DNA of 64,000 nt, taken from positions 9,812,002-9,876,001 of the forward strand of contig NC_047071.1 of NCBI RefSeq assembly GCF_902459465.1, given 5' to 3'. Positions 9,477 through 19,571 of the stretch are shown here, one piece after another. The position numbers and the translations under genes are program-made. The notes under the pieces were generated by a model that ran no database searches, was not told the DNA's origin, and saw only the letters and a list, made by a program, of their open reading frames with translations. The first letter of the stretch is position 1. The number at the start of each line of letters is the position of its first letter. This stretch comes from Asterias rubens (taxonomy: Eukaryota; Echinodermata; Asteroidea; Forcipulatida; Asteriidae).

Positions 9477-12067
9477 GTTTTATTTAGAATAACTAGAAGT
9501 GTTCGTTTGAGCCGGAGGCCTAAATAATCTCGGGTAGAGAATGTGGTAAGAATTTTTGTTTAGATGTGGTTGCAAAACCACAGAAAACCCAAGTGATCAA
9601 TTAGGGACTGAAAAACCAATCCACTTATATGCAAAGCGTCGTCACTGGATTGTACCCGGGGTCCGCATGGATGAAAGGTAGGGAAGAAACCACTCTGCGC
9701 CAGTCTGTGTGACCGTTAATTACATCAAGACGCGTATACGGCGAGGTCGAATTTCAAAATAGAATACTCCATGTGATGGTGACTTTTGGTTCATTCCATT
9801 TTATTGGAAGCAAATGTGACATTCTACAGCGAGATTTTGTTACATCCCGTGAATAAAAGGTTCTCTTATTCTGGCTTAATAAAGCAGTGTCTTTTGAAGA
9901 AAAGATTAACTTATTCTGGCCTAATAAGCAGTGTCCATGTTCTATTAAATCCTTTAAGCAGCACTTAAAACATGGGATTGCAACACTATCATCCGATTAT
10001 TTTTTATTTTTTATTAATGCTACCCACATGAAATAACACACTAAAAGACCGTGGCAATTTCGCTCTCTTTGTGTTATGTTCAGCTCTTGAATTTGTTTCA
10101 TTGCGCTCATTGCAGACGCATCTAAAATTATGTATCCATTCAAAAAGGAGCGACTGGAAGGCATGGAACCTTTTTTTATGATTTCAAACTTAAATCAGAT
10201 TACAATCATATCAAGTATAGGAAAAGACGAACCTGTTTGGTTGCACATAAGACCGGCAGAATGTAGCGACCCATTAATCTATTACAGTCTAATTCTATAC
10301 TGCGACATATACAACAGGCACACAATCAGTTCACAATCAGCTCACGTTTATACGCGTAAGTTTTCTAAAAGGCTCCCTTTAAAAAAAGCAAACGCACAAT
10401 ATTGTAATTCATCCTAAGTATCTTTACCAATAGTTTGTTATGCAACTTTAAAGAATATAATGCTTTACGAAGGGTGCAATGAATATAGTACAAGAAGAAA
10501 ATCGCATTCAGAAACCCTCTTATCAATGACTCTAAAAGTTGATATTTCTATTATTGATAAAACTCTCAACGATGTATCAGCTTTTTAACTCAATTCGCAT
10601 AAAACCCCCAAAAGAAGGGTATTTTAAATAAAAACAATTATCACAAACAGGCATTAACGTTTTAAGCTATATGATACGTGCACTCTAAAACAATTCAGTG
10701 AGACTTGCGACCCGGATCCTGGTCCCGAACGGGCTGGACCCATTTATGGGTCAGTTACCCAGAATGTGTGTCAAATTTAATAAACGGAAAAACATATCGA
10801 TTAAAGTTCAGGTGAACCAGCCCTCAAAATCGTTAGATTTGATTTTAGTTTGTTCTACTTTATTTCCTAACGGAACTTTTAATAAACGTGCTTCGTATCC
10901 TAAAATAAAATGTTCAACACACTTTTTGTGTTATTGATCTGATGAAAGAGATCTGACATTGCCTAATACGGTTTGAGGGAATAAAACATTATTTTTAAAC
11001 CGATTCGTAAACACTACTTATGAAAGAACTGGTTTCAATGTTCTCCTTTATTATACATTCCCTTTTTTTCAAAACGTATTATTGCAAAAAGAAAATGTAT
11101 AGGCCTATAAACACACATTTCTCATTCAAGAAAAAGAAGAAAAAACGATGATTCGGCAGAAAGTTCTGCTGAGAAACGTCAACATGAAATATTGTTTAGA
11201 ATAGAAGAAATGCTATTATCCTCATGTTTGAATGTACATACTACCGCGCCACATTAATAATGCTATGTTTACATATATAAGATTTCAGCGAAAAGTCGTA
11301 TGGAAGACTCTCCGCAATGAACGTGGAAGGTGAAATTCTCTCCAGAAAAGTCCTGAACAATGCCTAACATTTTGTTCCACTTGAATATAATGACGTACAG
11401 GTAGGCCTTATACCTCAATTAAGTGTAATCTCTTGAACGAGTTCCATAAAGCATCTGAACATGGCCACCCTATACAAGGAATATCTTTCATGGTTAAATC
11501 CAAGTCTCCACCCTCAATAGACAAAACTGAAATGACACGTCAGACTTCTTTTTGTCAAGCCATGTTCCGGACATGTTTTGTTTGAGCTAGAAGGCCTATT
11601 GTGTGAAGAGTGAATCCCGTGGTCGCATTATCGGGGCAATACGACATGTTCGGGTAACAGGCACGTCATCATTAGATCAAAGACAAAAACAAAAAACACA
11701 CACACAATACCTAACGTGAACAAATCTGCTATATCTAGGCATCAAGGTCAATACACAGCCCTCACACATCCAACTCTCCATCCTGCTATCCGGTCGTGTT
11801 CCAGTCGGTGCCGTTGATGTGTGGCAGGCACTTTGAGGATCTCTTTTGTTTCCAAAGAGAACTACAATTTCTTTGATTTTCTGCAGACGGCACTCGGTAA
11901 AGGGTTTTAACAAATGATCCAGTTGCATTGCATTGTCAGGTCATGCAACAAAATAAGAGTTGTATTATTCGTTGAGTGCAACAACAAGCTTTTCTCTATG
12001 CAGTTCCATTAAACGGCTTCGATCAATAGTCACGTTTCGTGGCATTTCCTCCTTGGTGTTATACTCT
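9477..12067. other. Upstream of the GABA-B-like gene, no gene seen
   Basis: AT-rich intergenic DNA upstream of the minus-strand start codon; promoter elements cannot be assigned. Short open frames here show no family features. Confidence 0.5.
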
Positions 12068-12160
12068 AAAAGGATTTGGGTACTTTTTGTAGGACACAAC
12101 ACACAAACTCCAAAGATTTACATTAAACTTATAAACAGTTTGAAGACAATGACGGTATAA
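12068..12160. mobile_element. Half of a palindromic element (family shared with 58.3 kb)
   Basis: Contains TTTGGGTACTTTTTGTAGG, then a TTTACATTAAACTTA…CAGTTTGAAGA stretch. The full palindromic version is at 58294-58582. Only one arm remains. Confidence 0.55.
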
Positions 12161-12495
12161 CAAGTCACAAACAATGATTTTCGTCTCATGTACAAACATA
12201 TTAACCAGTTATGGTAAAACACCCTCATGAGTGATGTCGATGATACGTTTTGAAGTTGTTCCTTCATAACTAATATGCCCCCCCCCCCTCCCCGCCCCTC
12301 AATCTCTTTTACCGGAACACCCCAAGCGACTCTTCTCTCCAGGAGATCTGTCCAAACACGTCTACCTGAACCACTACCAAATTGCCAAACACCGTTTGAC
12401 GCTGATCTTCGTGAAAGCGATCAAAACAAAAAACATTAAACGAAACCTTATGCCGACAATCGACGTAAAAACATGAATGAAGTTTTGTTTCCTAT

Positions 12496-12736
12496 GGGTG
12501 CGTTCGACTAGCTTCCCTGGGTCGACCTCGTCGTGCTCACTCGGGTGAGCCCTGACAATAGCTAATCGAACGATCACACTCGCCCTCTCGTGGTAACGGC
12601 ATGCACCTCGGGTCACCCCCAAGTGACCCACTCCACAAGCAGGGCACTGGGGGCTGACCCGGGTGAGCCCCTAGAATGACGTCAAAGATATTCGAACGCA
12701 CAGGGGGCAGACCGGGGTCGACCCAGGGAAGCTACA
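12496..12736. mobile_element. Short element with 19-bp terminal inverted repeats
   Basis: TAGCTTCCCTGGGTCGACC (12509-12527) is perfectly inverted at 12716-12734. Inside are further inverted motifs (CTCGGGTGAGCCC / GACCCGGGTGAGCCCC, and GTGCGTTCGA / TCGAACGCAC). GC-rich compared with its surroundings. A non-autonomous DNA transposon is likely; the superfamily is unknown. Confidence 0.6.
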
Positions 12737-12737
12737 A

Positions 12738-13070
12738 GGAACTCATTGCCTTGGATCGGACGAGTTGGTCTATAAAAAGCGTTTGAAACAGTTTGTTATG
12801 AAATGTATATGGTTAGAAAGATGTTTTAAAAGTAGAATATAATGATCCACACAAGTATCACTCAAAATTGCACAGTTTTCCATTTACGCGCGAACTAACA
12901 CGATCGGCCATTTATTGGAGTCATAAATTTGACTCCCAAAAATGGCCGACCGTGTTAGTCGACGAGGTAAAAAGAAAACCACGCAATTTCGAGGCATGTT
13001 TGTGTAGATCATTGTATTCTACTTTTACAACATCTTTCTACCCATATGCAATTCATAACAAACGGTTTCA
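12738..13070. mobile_element. Palindromic TTAA element, family 2 (truncated)
   Basis: Shares AAGGAAC…TTGCCTTGGATCGG, a GAAAGATGTTTTAAAAGTAG segment and a TAGTGATCC-like stretch with the complete copy at 42256-42564. Its centre has a near-perfect hairpin (CGGCCATTTATTGGAGTCA against TGACTCCCAAAAATGGCCG, 12904-12950). The right end stops early at about 13070 without the inverted terminus. Confidence 0.65.
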
Positions 13071-13298
13071 TGTACACTATATATAAACTATTGTTGTTTG
13101 CAAATACATACATTTGGTCATTATTTGTGTTGTCATTATTTGTGTTGTCATTATTATGGAAGTGTACATGTAGGCTTCTGGTTTTTTATTTTTTTTTTAT
13201 TTTTTTTTTTTTTATTTCTGCTCACCAAGTTGAATGTTGTTACCATGTTAATCATGACAACAGGGGACAAGTTTATTGCACATAAGTGCTAAATTAAT

Positions 13299-13566
13299 AA
13301 ATTTGAACCACACATAATTTTATAAGCCATAGTAATTTACATTTTGTGTCTTTCAGAGGGGTGGGTGGTTCAAATTGAATTAATCAATTTGAACCACACA
13401 CCTAATTTTATAAGCCATAGTAATTTACATTTTGTGTCTTTCAGAGGGGTGGGTGGTTCAAATTAAATTAAACAATTTGAACCACCCACCCCTCTGAAAG
13501 ACACAAAATGAAATAATATACATGTACATTTATACGTAAATTATTATGGCTTATAAAATTATTTGT
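13299..13566. repeat. Three copies of an ~87-bp palindromic-ended unit, the last inverted
   Basis: Two direct copies (13299-13383, 13386-13471) begin AATTTGAACCAC and end GTGGTTCAAATT. A third copy in reverse orientation (13475-13566) follows at once. Copies two and three can fold into a hairpin with an ~85-bp stem. Probably a tiny MITE that duplicated locally. Confidence 0.75.
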
Positions 13567-14340
13567 CACTCCCTCCGGATCATTATAACTAGGAAAATTG
13601 TTACGACTGAAGACAAATAAACCAAAACAAAGCTGCCTAATCTGTTGGTGGATACGAAAATCCTTCAATCGTTCTGTACATCAGGGTTTGGAAAAGTCCT
13701 TCGTGTTGCTGCCATCAAACATGATGTCAGTGGCAGCGGTTGAACGGCCAAGATAGTCCCAAGCTCACCACTTGCTGATATTCAACATTGCAATATTTTC
13801 TGTAAAACAAAACAAAATAATTCATACAAAATTATTAACAAAACAATTGTGGTTTGCATGGTGAAGTGTCGATATTGTAGGTGTGTACCTGAATTGCTTT
13901 AAAACTGTACCCATGCCAGAAGGCAATCATAATCCAAAGTAACAGTTACATACATTGTACATGTATGTAATGAATGCTGTGAGATATTTGTGTAGATGCA
14001 CATGTGTCAACCACCACGCAGTTACTACTTGGTGGAGAAAAACAACAACATAGCTTAACTACAATATCAGCTTAAATTGATACTGTATGAATTTTGCCAA
14101 TAAGTTATAAAACGCAAGACAAAAGTACCCCTCCCCTCACATTTCTACTGACTAAGTGCATGTGTTGTCCACATACATGTATTATACAATGTAACGTGAA
14201 TGGAGGTAACAAATAAACCTTGTCCATCATGTTCGTTCATGTTTTAATTTAGTCAAGGATAGCCTTCAACTATTTGGCAGCAGAAATAAACTGATCAAAC
14301 GAGGCATCATTCAGTATAATTCATGAATCATTTTGTGGCC
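13567..14340. other. No gene seen
   Basis: If the P2X7-like exon at 14341-14610 belongs to a live gene, its next exon should be in this stretch or further left. I looked for the expected cysteine-rich CxCGxC continuation and did not find it. Confidence 0.4.
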
Positions 14341-14610
14341 TTACCAGTCCGTCTTTAGCCGTCGATCATCAGGGTTTGGCTCATCGTCTTCGGCCTGACG
14401 ATCAGCGTCCCCGGACTGGTTAACTGCAGGTACCGCAAATGGCTCAAACCGGTATGGCTCATCAACGGCAACGCCACGTACTCTTTCTTCCTAACACTTC
14501 TGGTGAGCTCCCCTCATCGCTAGAGCCCTCACTTTCCTCTGAAGTGCCTCCCGGAAATGCCTTTTCCTCATCTATACTGTGGTTTTCCCAAACTCGCTGC
14601 TATCGGACAT
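14341..14610 (-). pseudogene. P2X7 C-terminal-domain-like first exon, frame-broken
   Basis: The minus strand begins with an ATG at 14610 (MSDSSEFGKTTV, then a stop). The middle reads in another frame as an acidic, serine-rich stretch (GGTSEESEGSSDEGSSPEV). The end returns to the first frame with VAVDEPYRFEPFAVPA…DPDDRRLKTDW just before a GTAAGG donor. Proteins with the intracellular P2X7-like zinc-binding domain, which are abundant in echinoderms, often have an acidic start, a 'PY(M/R)(Y/F)EP' motif and 'R..(T)(D/E)W' just before CxCGxC. The two compensating frame changes could mean a pseudogene or assembly indels. No next exon was found, so the assignment rests on short motifs. Confidence 0.4.
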
Positions 14611-15003
14611 TTTCGCTGTTTTTTTTTTTGTTTTTTTTTTTTGAAAAAAATGCAGCCTATATAGCGTCCGATGTTATTCCGCACTCAATGATATAAAATT
14701 CACGCACACGATCGACCCAATACACTGTGTACAGAGCTTCGGTACGTGGTGTGACGTCACACACAGCGTATGAATGGTTCGTGGGTCACCGGCTTTTGAA
14801 TAACGGCCAATGGTGACATCATAAATGAACCGGATAGAGAGAAAAGACAAAGAGGAAGTTTCAGTGTTATTTTAATTTTTTTCGACTTTGATGTATGTTG
14901 TTTTCTCGTTGTGAAGCCAAGGACTCTCAGAAATGCGAGCTTACACACTGTACAGCCGGATTGGAAGTTAATCTCGGCTTAGACCATGCAGCAACCTTAA
15001 ACT

Positions 15004-15622
15004 CACAGCCATCCGAGGAAGAATTTATACTATTGGTAAGTTAATCATGCAGGGGAACTTCGTGTTGTTCGTACTAACGACGGTTCCAATGGAGCTTTTC
15101 GAATTGGACATAAACTGAAACGGGTTGTGAATGTTTATGACACGCATGTTCTGAAACTGGCAAGAAAAGGGGCAATTTTGTTTAATGGAAGACACGAATG
15201 TACTGTCATTCAGGAAGTTTTGAATAAAAAAACAAATCTATTTTTGGTTGAACTATGACAACATTACTAGAGTGGGAAACGAACCAGTGACTTCTTGCTC
15301 AACCAACTGAACTATAGAGACATGTTTGTATCCGTTTCTACAAATATTGAAAAGGTAAAACAAACACTGAAATCAGTTTTTTCCCCCCACGGAAATGTTA
15401 TCTCGTTTACCTCGAAGTAACATTTACAGGGATCGAAGTAATTAAACAAAAAGTTGGGGTGCCAGCCAAAGGCCATACAACCAGCATCAGAGGGATCACC
15501 GTCAGGGGAAAAATTTGGGTTAGAAAAGTCGAACAGAGCAGAATTTGAACCTGCGAACTCCGGATTAACAAGCCGTCGCTTTACAAACGTATTCCTTTGA
15601 TGTTGGTGGTCGTCCAATTTTT
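15004..15622. repeat. Dispersed repeat copy A (tRNA-like segments)
   Basis: Nearly identical to 28396-29061 in the same orientation, from CACAGCCATCCGAGGAAG to GGTCGTCCAATTT. On the minus strand it contains two tRNA-like modules: an A-box-like TAGTTCAGTTGG with a B-box-like GGTTCGTTTCC (about 15266-15320), and a B-box-like GGTTCAAATTC (about 15540-15555). A tRNA-derived composite element (SINE-like) is the best guess. Open frames inside it are not conserved in a coding pattern. Confidence 0.75.
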
Positions 15623-15708
15623 GTTGACCCGGAAGTAGAGGTCAAATTGAGGTCACGGTTTTTCCAAGTTTTTCTCCTATCCCCCAAGGAGTCTTATAAC
15701 TACAAACA

Positions 15709-16110
15709 GTCGACATTATTAAAGAAGAATGTCGTCATCATGTGATAAATGATCTCGGAATGTTGACATCCTAAAAGTAGGATGTCGTCTTCCTGTGATA
15801 ATTTATCTTGGGATGTCGACATCCTAAAAGTAGGATGTCGTCTTGCTGTGATAATTTATCTCGGTATGTCGACAGCCTAAACGTCAGTTGTCATCTTCCT
15901 GTGATAATTTATCTCGGGAAGTCGACATTCTAAAAGAAGAATGTCGTCTTCCTGTGATAATTTATCTCGGAATGTCGATATCCCAAAAGTAGGATGTCGT
16001 CTTGCTGTGATAATTTATCTCGGGAAGTCAACATCCTAAAATTAGGATGTCGTCTTCCTGTGATAATTTATCTCGGGAAGTCGACATCCCTAAAGTAGGA
16101 TTTCTTTTGT
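15709..16110. repeat. 53-bp tandem repeat with a hairpin in each unit, ~7.5 copies
   Basis: Each unit has CTGTGATAATTTATCTCGG followed by an inverted repeat of the type GACATCCTA-AAAG-TAGGATGTC. In units 2 and 3 the 9-bp arms pair perfectly. In the unit around 15925 both arms carry the alternative pair (CATTCT with AGAATG), so pairing is kept. Unit 1 is of the same alternative type with one mismatch. Units 4, 6 and 8 are more decayed. Confidence 0.9.
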
Positions 16111-16909
16111 TGAAAGGATTTTACTTGTATACGTTTTGTTAACTAGTATTACATTTCCAACAATATTTATAATATTCATGGTCATAAACTACGTTAAACT
16201 AAAATAATGGACGGACAAAAATGTCCCACGTAAAACTCCATAAGGTTTGGAACATAATGGTCTCGCAAGTTTAAATTCGCGCGAGACTTGCTTAGTCTAC
16301 ACAGAAGGTATTAAATAATTTATTACAAGCAAATGCAATCGTACAATAATAGAAAACAAAAACAAAAAATCAATGCAAATCACATGTAGGGGATGGAGGG
16401 GCCCATAAAAAGCAAACCTTAACGAGTACGGACCCCCCCCCCCCCTTTTTTTTCAAACGAAGAAAGCAATGTAAGCAATTCTATTTAGTGGGTGTAATCT
16501 TATGTAGCGGCAAAACAATTCAAAATTACAGGAAGAACAAACACAAAAACAGTTAGCGTAAAATAAAACTTAACCATATATTTAAATGGAACAGATAAAC
16601 AAAATACCCAACATCATAATAAAACATAAAAGGGAACACTAGTTGTGTGATAAAAATAAATACTGGAGAAAATGGGCCCCACAACTCTTGCTGGGAAAAA
16701 AAACATGTCAAAATATACCATTGTTATCCATTAGAGACGAGGAGAGCGAGGAATCCAGCAAAAACACACGAAAATCCCATGGCTGGGACATCAGTTTATA
16801 CACCAGAGAAATCTATTTTATGGATATTCTTTTGAATATTTTATTTTGTGCATATGGTCCGTAATTCATGGTACGTTGAACATAAGTGGGCGGTTGTATC
16901 GACAGCAGA
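16111..16909. other. No gene seen; homopolymer C/T tract
   Basis: Contains a poly-C then poly-T tract at about 16433-16454. Short open frames at 16640-16860 show no family features. Confidence 0.4.
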
Positions 16910-17289
16910 CTTTTATCCTTTTGATCACCATCAGCCCCATGTATAATAAACTTCAAGGGCTGACGATTGCACTTTTTGTATTGTCATTGTTAAACTCCGG
17001 TTCCATTGTGTGCTGTCTGTTACCCTCCACACATAGATTTTCTTGTGAATAGTAGCTGTGTATGATTCATGGTTCGCTGAATAATGTGGCGATAACATAC
17101 TTTTATCCTTTTGATCACCATCAGCCTTATGTATAATAAACTTCAAGGGCTGACGATTGCACTTTTGGTATTGTCATTGTTAAACTCCGGTTCCATTGTG
17201 TGCTGTCTGTTACCCTCCACACATAGATTTTCTTGTGAATAGTAGCTGTGTATGATTCATGGTTCGCTGAATAATGTGGCAATAACAAA
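16910..17289. repeat. 190-bp tandem duplication
   Basis: Two near-identical 190-bp units beginning CTTTTATCCTTTTGATCACC, at 16910 and 17100; a third start at 17290 breaks off after about 15 bp. Ends about 65 bp before the retrotransposon insertion. Confidence 0.85.
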
Positions 17290-17350
17290 CTTTTATCATT
17301 TTGAACTGAATGCTTGATTTATTATCTAGAGGTAAATGCTTAATGCCAGT

Positions 17351-17355
17351 AAGAG
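17351..17355. other. Target site duplication, left
   Basis: AAGAG immediately before the 5' LTR is repeated at 26735-26739 immediately after the 3' LTR. A 5-bp duplication is usual for Ty3/Gypsy integration. Confidence 0.9.
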
Positions 17356-19361
17356 TGTCACAGGTTGTCTAATGGAAGCAGTGGGTAATAGTTGTTTTGT
17401 ATATTTTGTGGTACTCTAAAATAAAGGGCCATGATTTGCTGTTGTAAATAGTGCTAACGCGAGCTGCTACTGTGCAACTGCTGGGGCAAGCGCTACTGGC
17501 TACTGTGCAGCTGCTACAGCTACTGTGTTGAAATGTTGTAAATAGTTTGGACAGGTGGGCAAGTGCTACTGTGCAGCAGTAAAACGTGCAATGCAAGCAC
17601 AAAGGTTTTTTGTTAGGGGCGGTCCTTTGTTTTCCTTGGGGTGTTGGCTCTCAGGAATGTCTTGAGAATTTCACTGGTATGCTTGAGTGTAGATAGTGGT
17701 GGTGGTGTATATGAATGGGAGAAAGTGAAGTGATGTGCAGAGTACCAGTTCTGAAGTGAGTGGGGTGATGTGTAGGAAGTTGGGGCTATGCATTTAGAGT
17801 TCTGCTTGCGTTGCTACAGCACAGATGTTAAGTTCTGGTGAGGCACAGAGGAGGACTGAGCTCGACAAATCGTAAGTTACGTTTAATTATGTTTATGGAG
17901 GAACCCATTGGATTGAAGTAGTATTTTTCATTCAATATAAAGCATTTTGTAAAAGCATTTTTGTTTAAAGTGATTGTTGGTCCAAAAGCGGAGAATTGCA
18001 AGTTTGATAATTTTTCATTGTTTTATTGGAAAGCGTGCCGATACCATCCCATAATGTTAGCGACCTTGTTCTTGTACAGTTTTGGTTCATTTTTAATTAT
18101 TATAGATGGCCCTTATCCACCCGACTTTTAAAGTCCGGGAGTGACTGCTCGGACGCCCCTGATGACATGATAAATCACATGGGACCGTCACGCCAACGTT
18201 TTCATCACTAGAGTGGAGTTGGAACTTAACCGATGGCAGGGTTTTCTAGAGCTGGAAACACAGAATGCACAGATGAACATCCAATGAACAGTGCACTTCT
18301 CACGACCATTGAGGAACTCTGATATTGTAGACTCAGGAGAATTAACGAGCCTAAGGAGTGGTGTGAGCCTTAGAGTAGACAGTTTGTTAAATATTGTTGG
18401 AATTATTGAGAAGTTGCAAAGTATTGGAGATATTGTTGAATTATTGAGGACTTCAAAGTACCGGAGATATATTGTTGGAACTATTGAGAAGTTGCAAAGT
18501 ATTGGAGATATTGTTGAATTATTGAGAATTTCAAAGTACCGGAGATATATTGTTGGAATTATTGAGAAGTTGCAAAGTATTGGAGATATTGTTGAATTAT
18601 TGAGAATTTCAAAGTACCGGAGATATATTGTTGAAATTAGTGAGAAGTTGCAAAGTATTGGAGATATTGTTGAAATATTGAGAATTTCAAAGTACCGGAG
18701 ATATATTGTTGGAATTATTGAGAAGTTGCAAAGTATTGGAGATATTGTTGAATTATTGAGAATTTCAAAGTACCGGAGATATATTGTTGAAATTAGTGAG
18801 AAGTTGCAAAGTATTGGAGATATTGTTGAAATATTGAGAATTTCAAAGTACCGGAGATATATTGTTGAAATTATTGAGAAGTTGCAAAGTATTGGAGTTA
18901 TTGTTGAATTATTGAGAATTTCAAAGTACCGGAGATATATTGTTGAAATTATTGAGAAGTTGCAAAGTATTGGAGATATTGTTGCATTATTGAGAATTTG
19001 CAAAGTACCGGAGATATATTGTTGAAATTATTGAGAAGTTGGAGATCGAGGTGATCAAGGCGTAGAAACTTGAATCAACTACTGGCGAGTTAAGGTTACT
19101 TGAAGCCAGTAACTGTAACTCACAAGTTTAAGAGTCGGGTTGACTCAATTTAAGGTTTGGAATGAGTGAATTTTGGAAGTTGAATTTATTGTTTTTTGAG
19201 GTGTGGCCACTGGAAATAATTCAGATTGCAGAAGAGTTGCGTTGTAAATAAATTGTAATATTTTGTAAATATAATCTCTAATGGCTTGAGTGCAAATTTA
19301 TTTCTGCAGTGTTGGTTTCTTCCTCGGTTGCAACAACAACCCCGATGGGTTGGTTGTGACA
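17356..19361 (+). repeat. 5' LTR (2,006 bp)
   Basis: Starts TGTCACAGGTTGTC and ends GGTTGTGACA. Carries an internal 78-bp tandem repeat (about 18391-19027). An AATAAA-like TAAATAAATTG near 19240 could serve polyadenylation. Unusually long for a Gypsy LTR. The matching sequence at 24419-26734 is nearly identical apart from repeat number. Confidence 0.95.
18391..19027. repeat. 78-bp minisatellite in 5' LTR, 8 copies
   Basis: Unit contains TTATTGAGAAGTTGCAAAG, TATTGGAGATATTGTTGAA and TTTCAAAGTACCGGAGATA. The unit length is divisible by three and open on both strands, giving periodic frames of 244 and 271 residues that I regard as non-genic. Eight copies here, twelve in the other LTR. Confidence 0.95.
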
Positions 19362-19364
19362 TTT

Positions 19365-19382
19365 TGGGGGCTTGTCCGGGAA
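19365..19382 (+). other. Primer-binding site, tRNA-Pro type
   Basis: TGGGGGCTTGTCCGGGAA begins three bases after the LTR. It differs at two positions from the 18-nt tRNA-Pro primer site used by murine-leukaemia-type retroviruses (from memory). It would prime minus-strand DNA synthesis. Confidence 0.8.
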
Positions 19383-19571
19383 GACAATATTTAAATTGAG
19401 GAGAAAGGAAGACGCAGAATTAAGTTATTGTACTGCCTTACTGTTGATTGTTAAATGCATTTATTAACAGTTCTTATAAGTTTTCTTGTTCTAGATCTGT
19501 TCGGGCTCACTCCTCTCCGTGCCACTACAGTCAAGCTCGCAGCGTGTGCGCGTGGCCGCGATCCAAGCAAA

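Noticed and set aside
15312-15617. Minus-strand 101-residue open frame
   Set aside because: Lies wholly in dispersed repeat A; the copy at 28.7 kb does not keep it open and no family features are seen.
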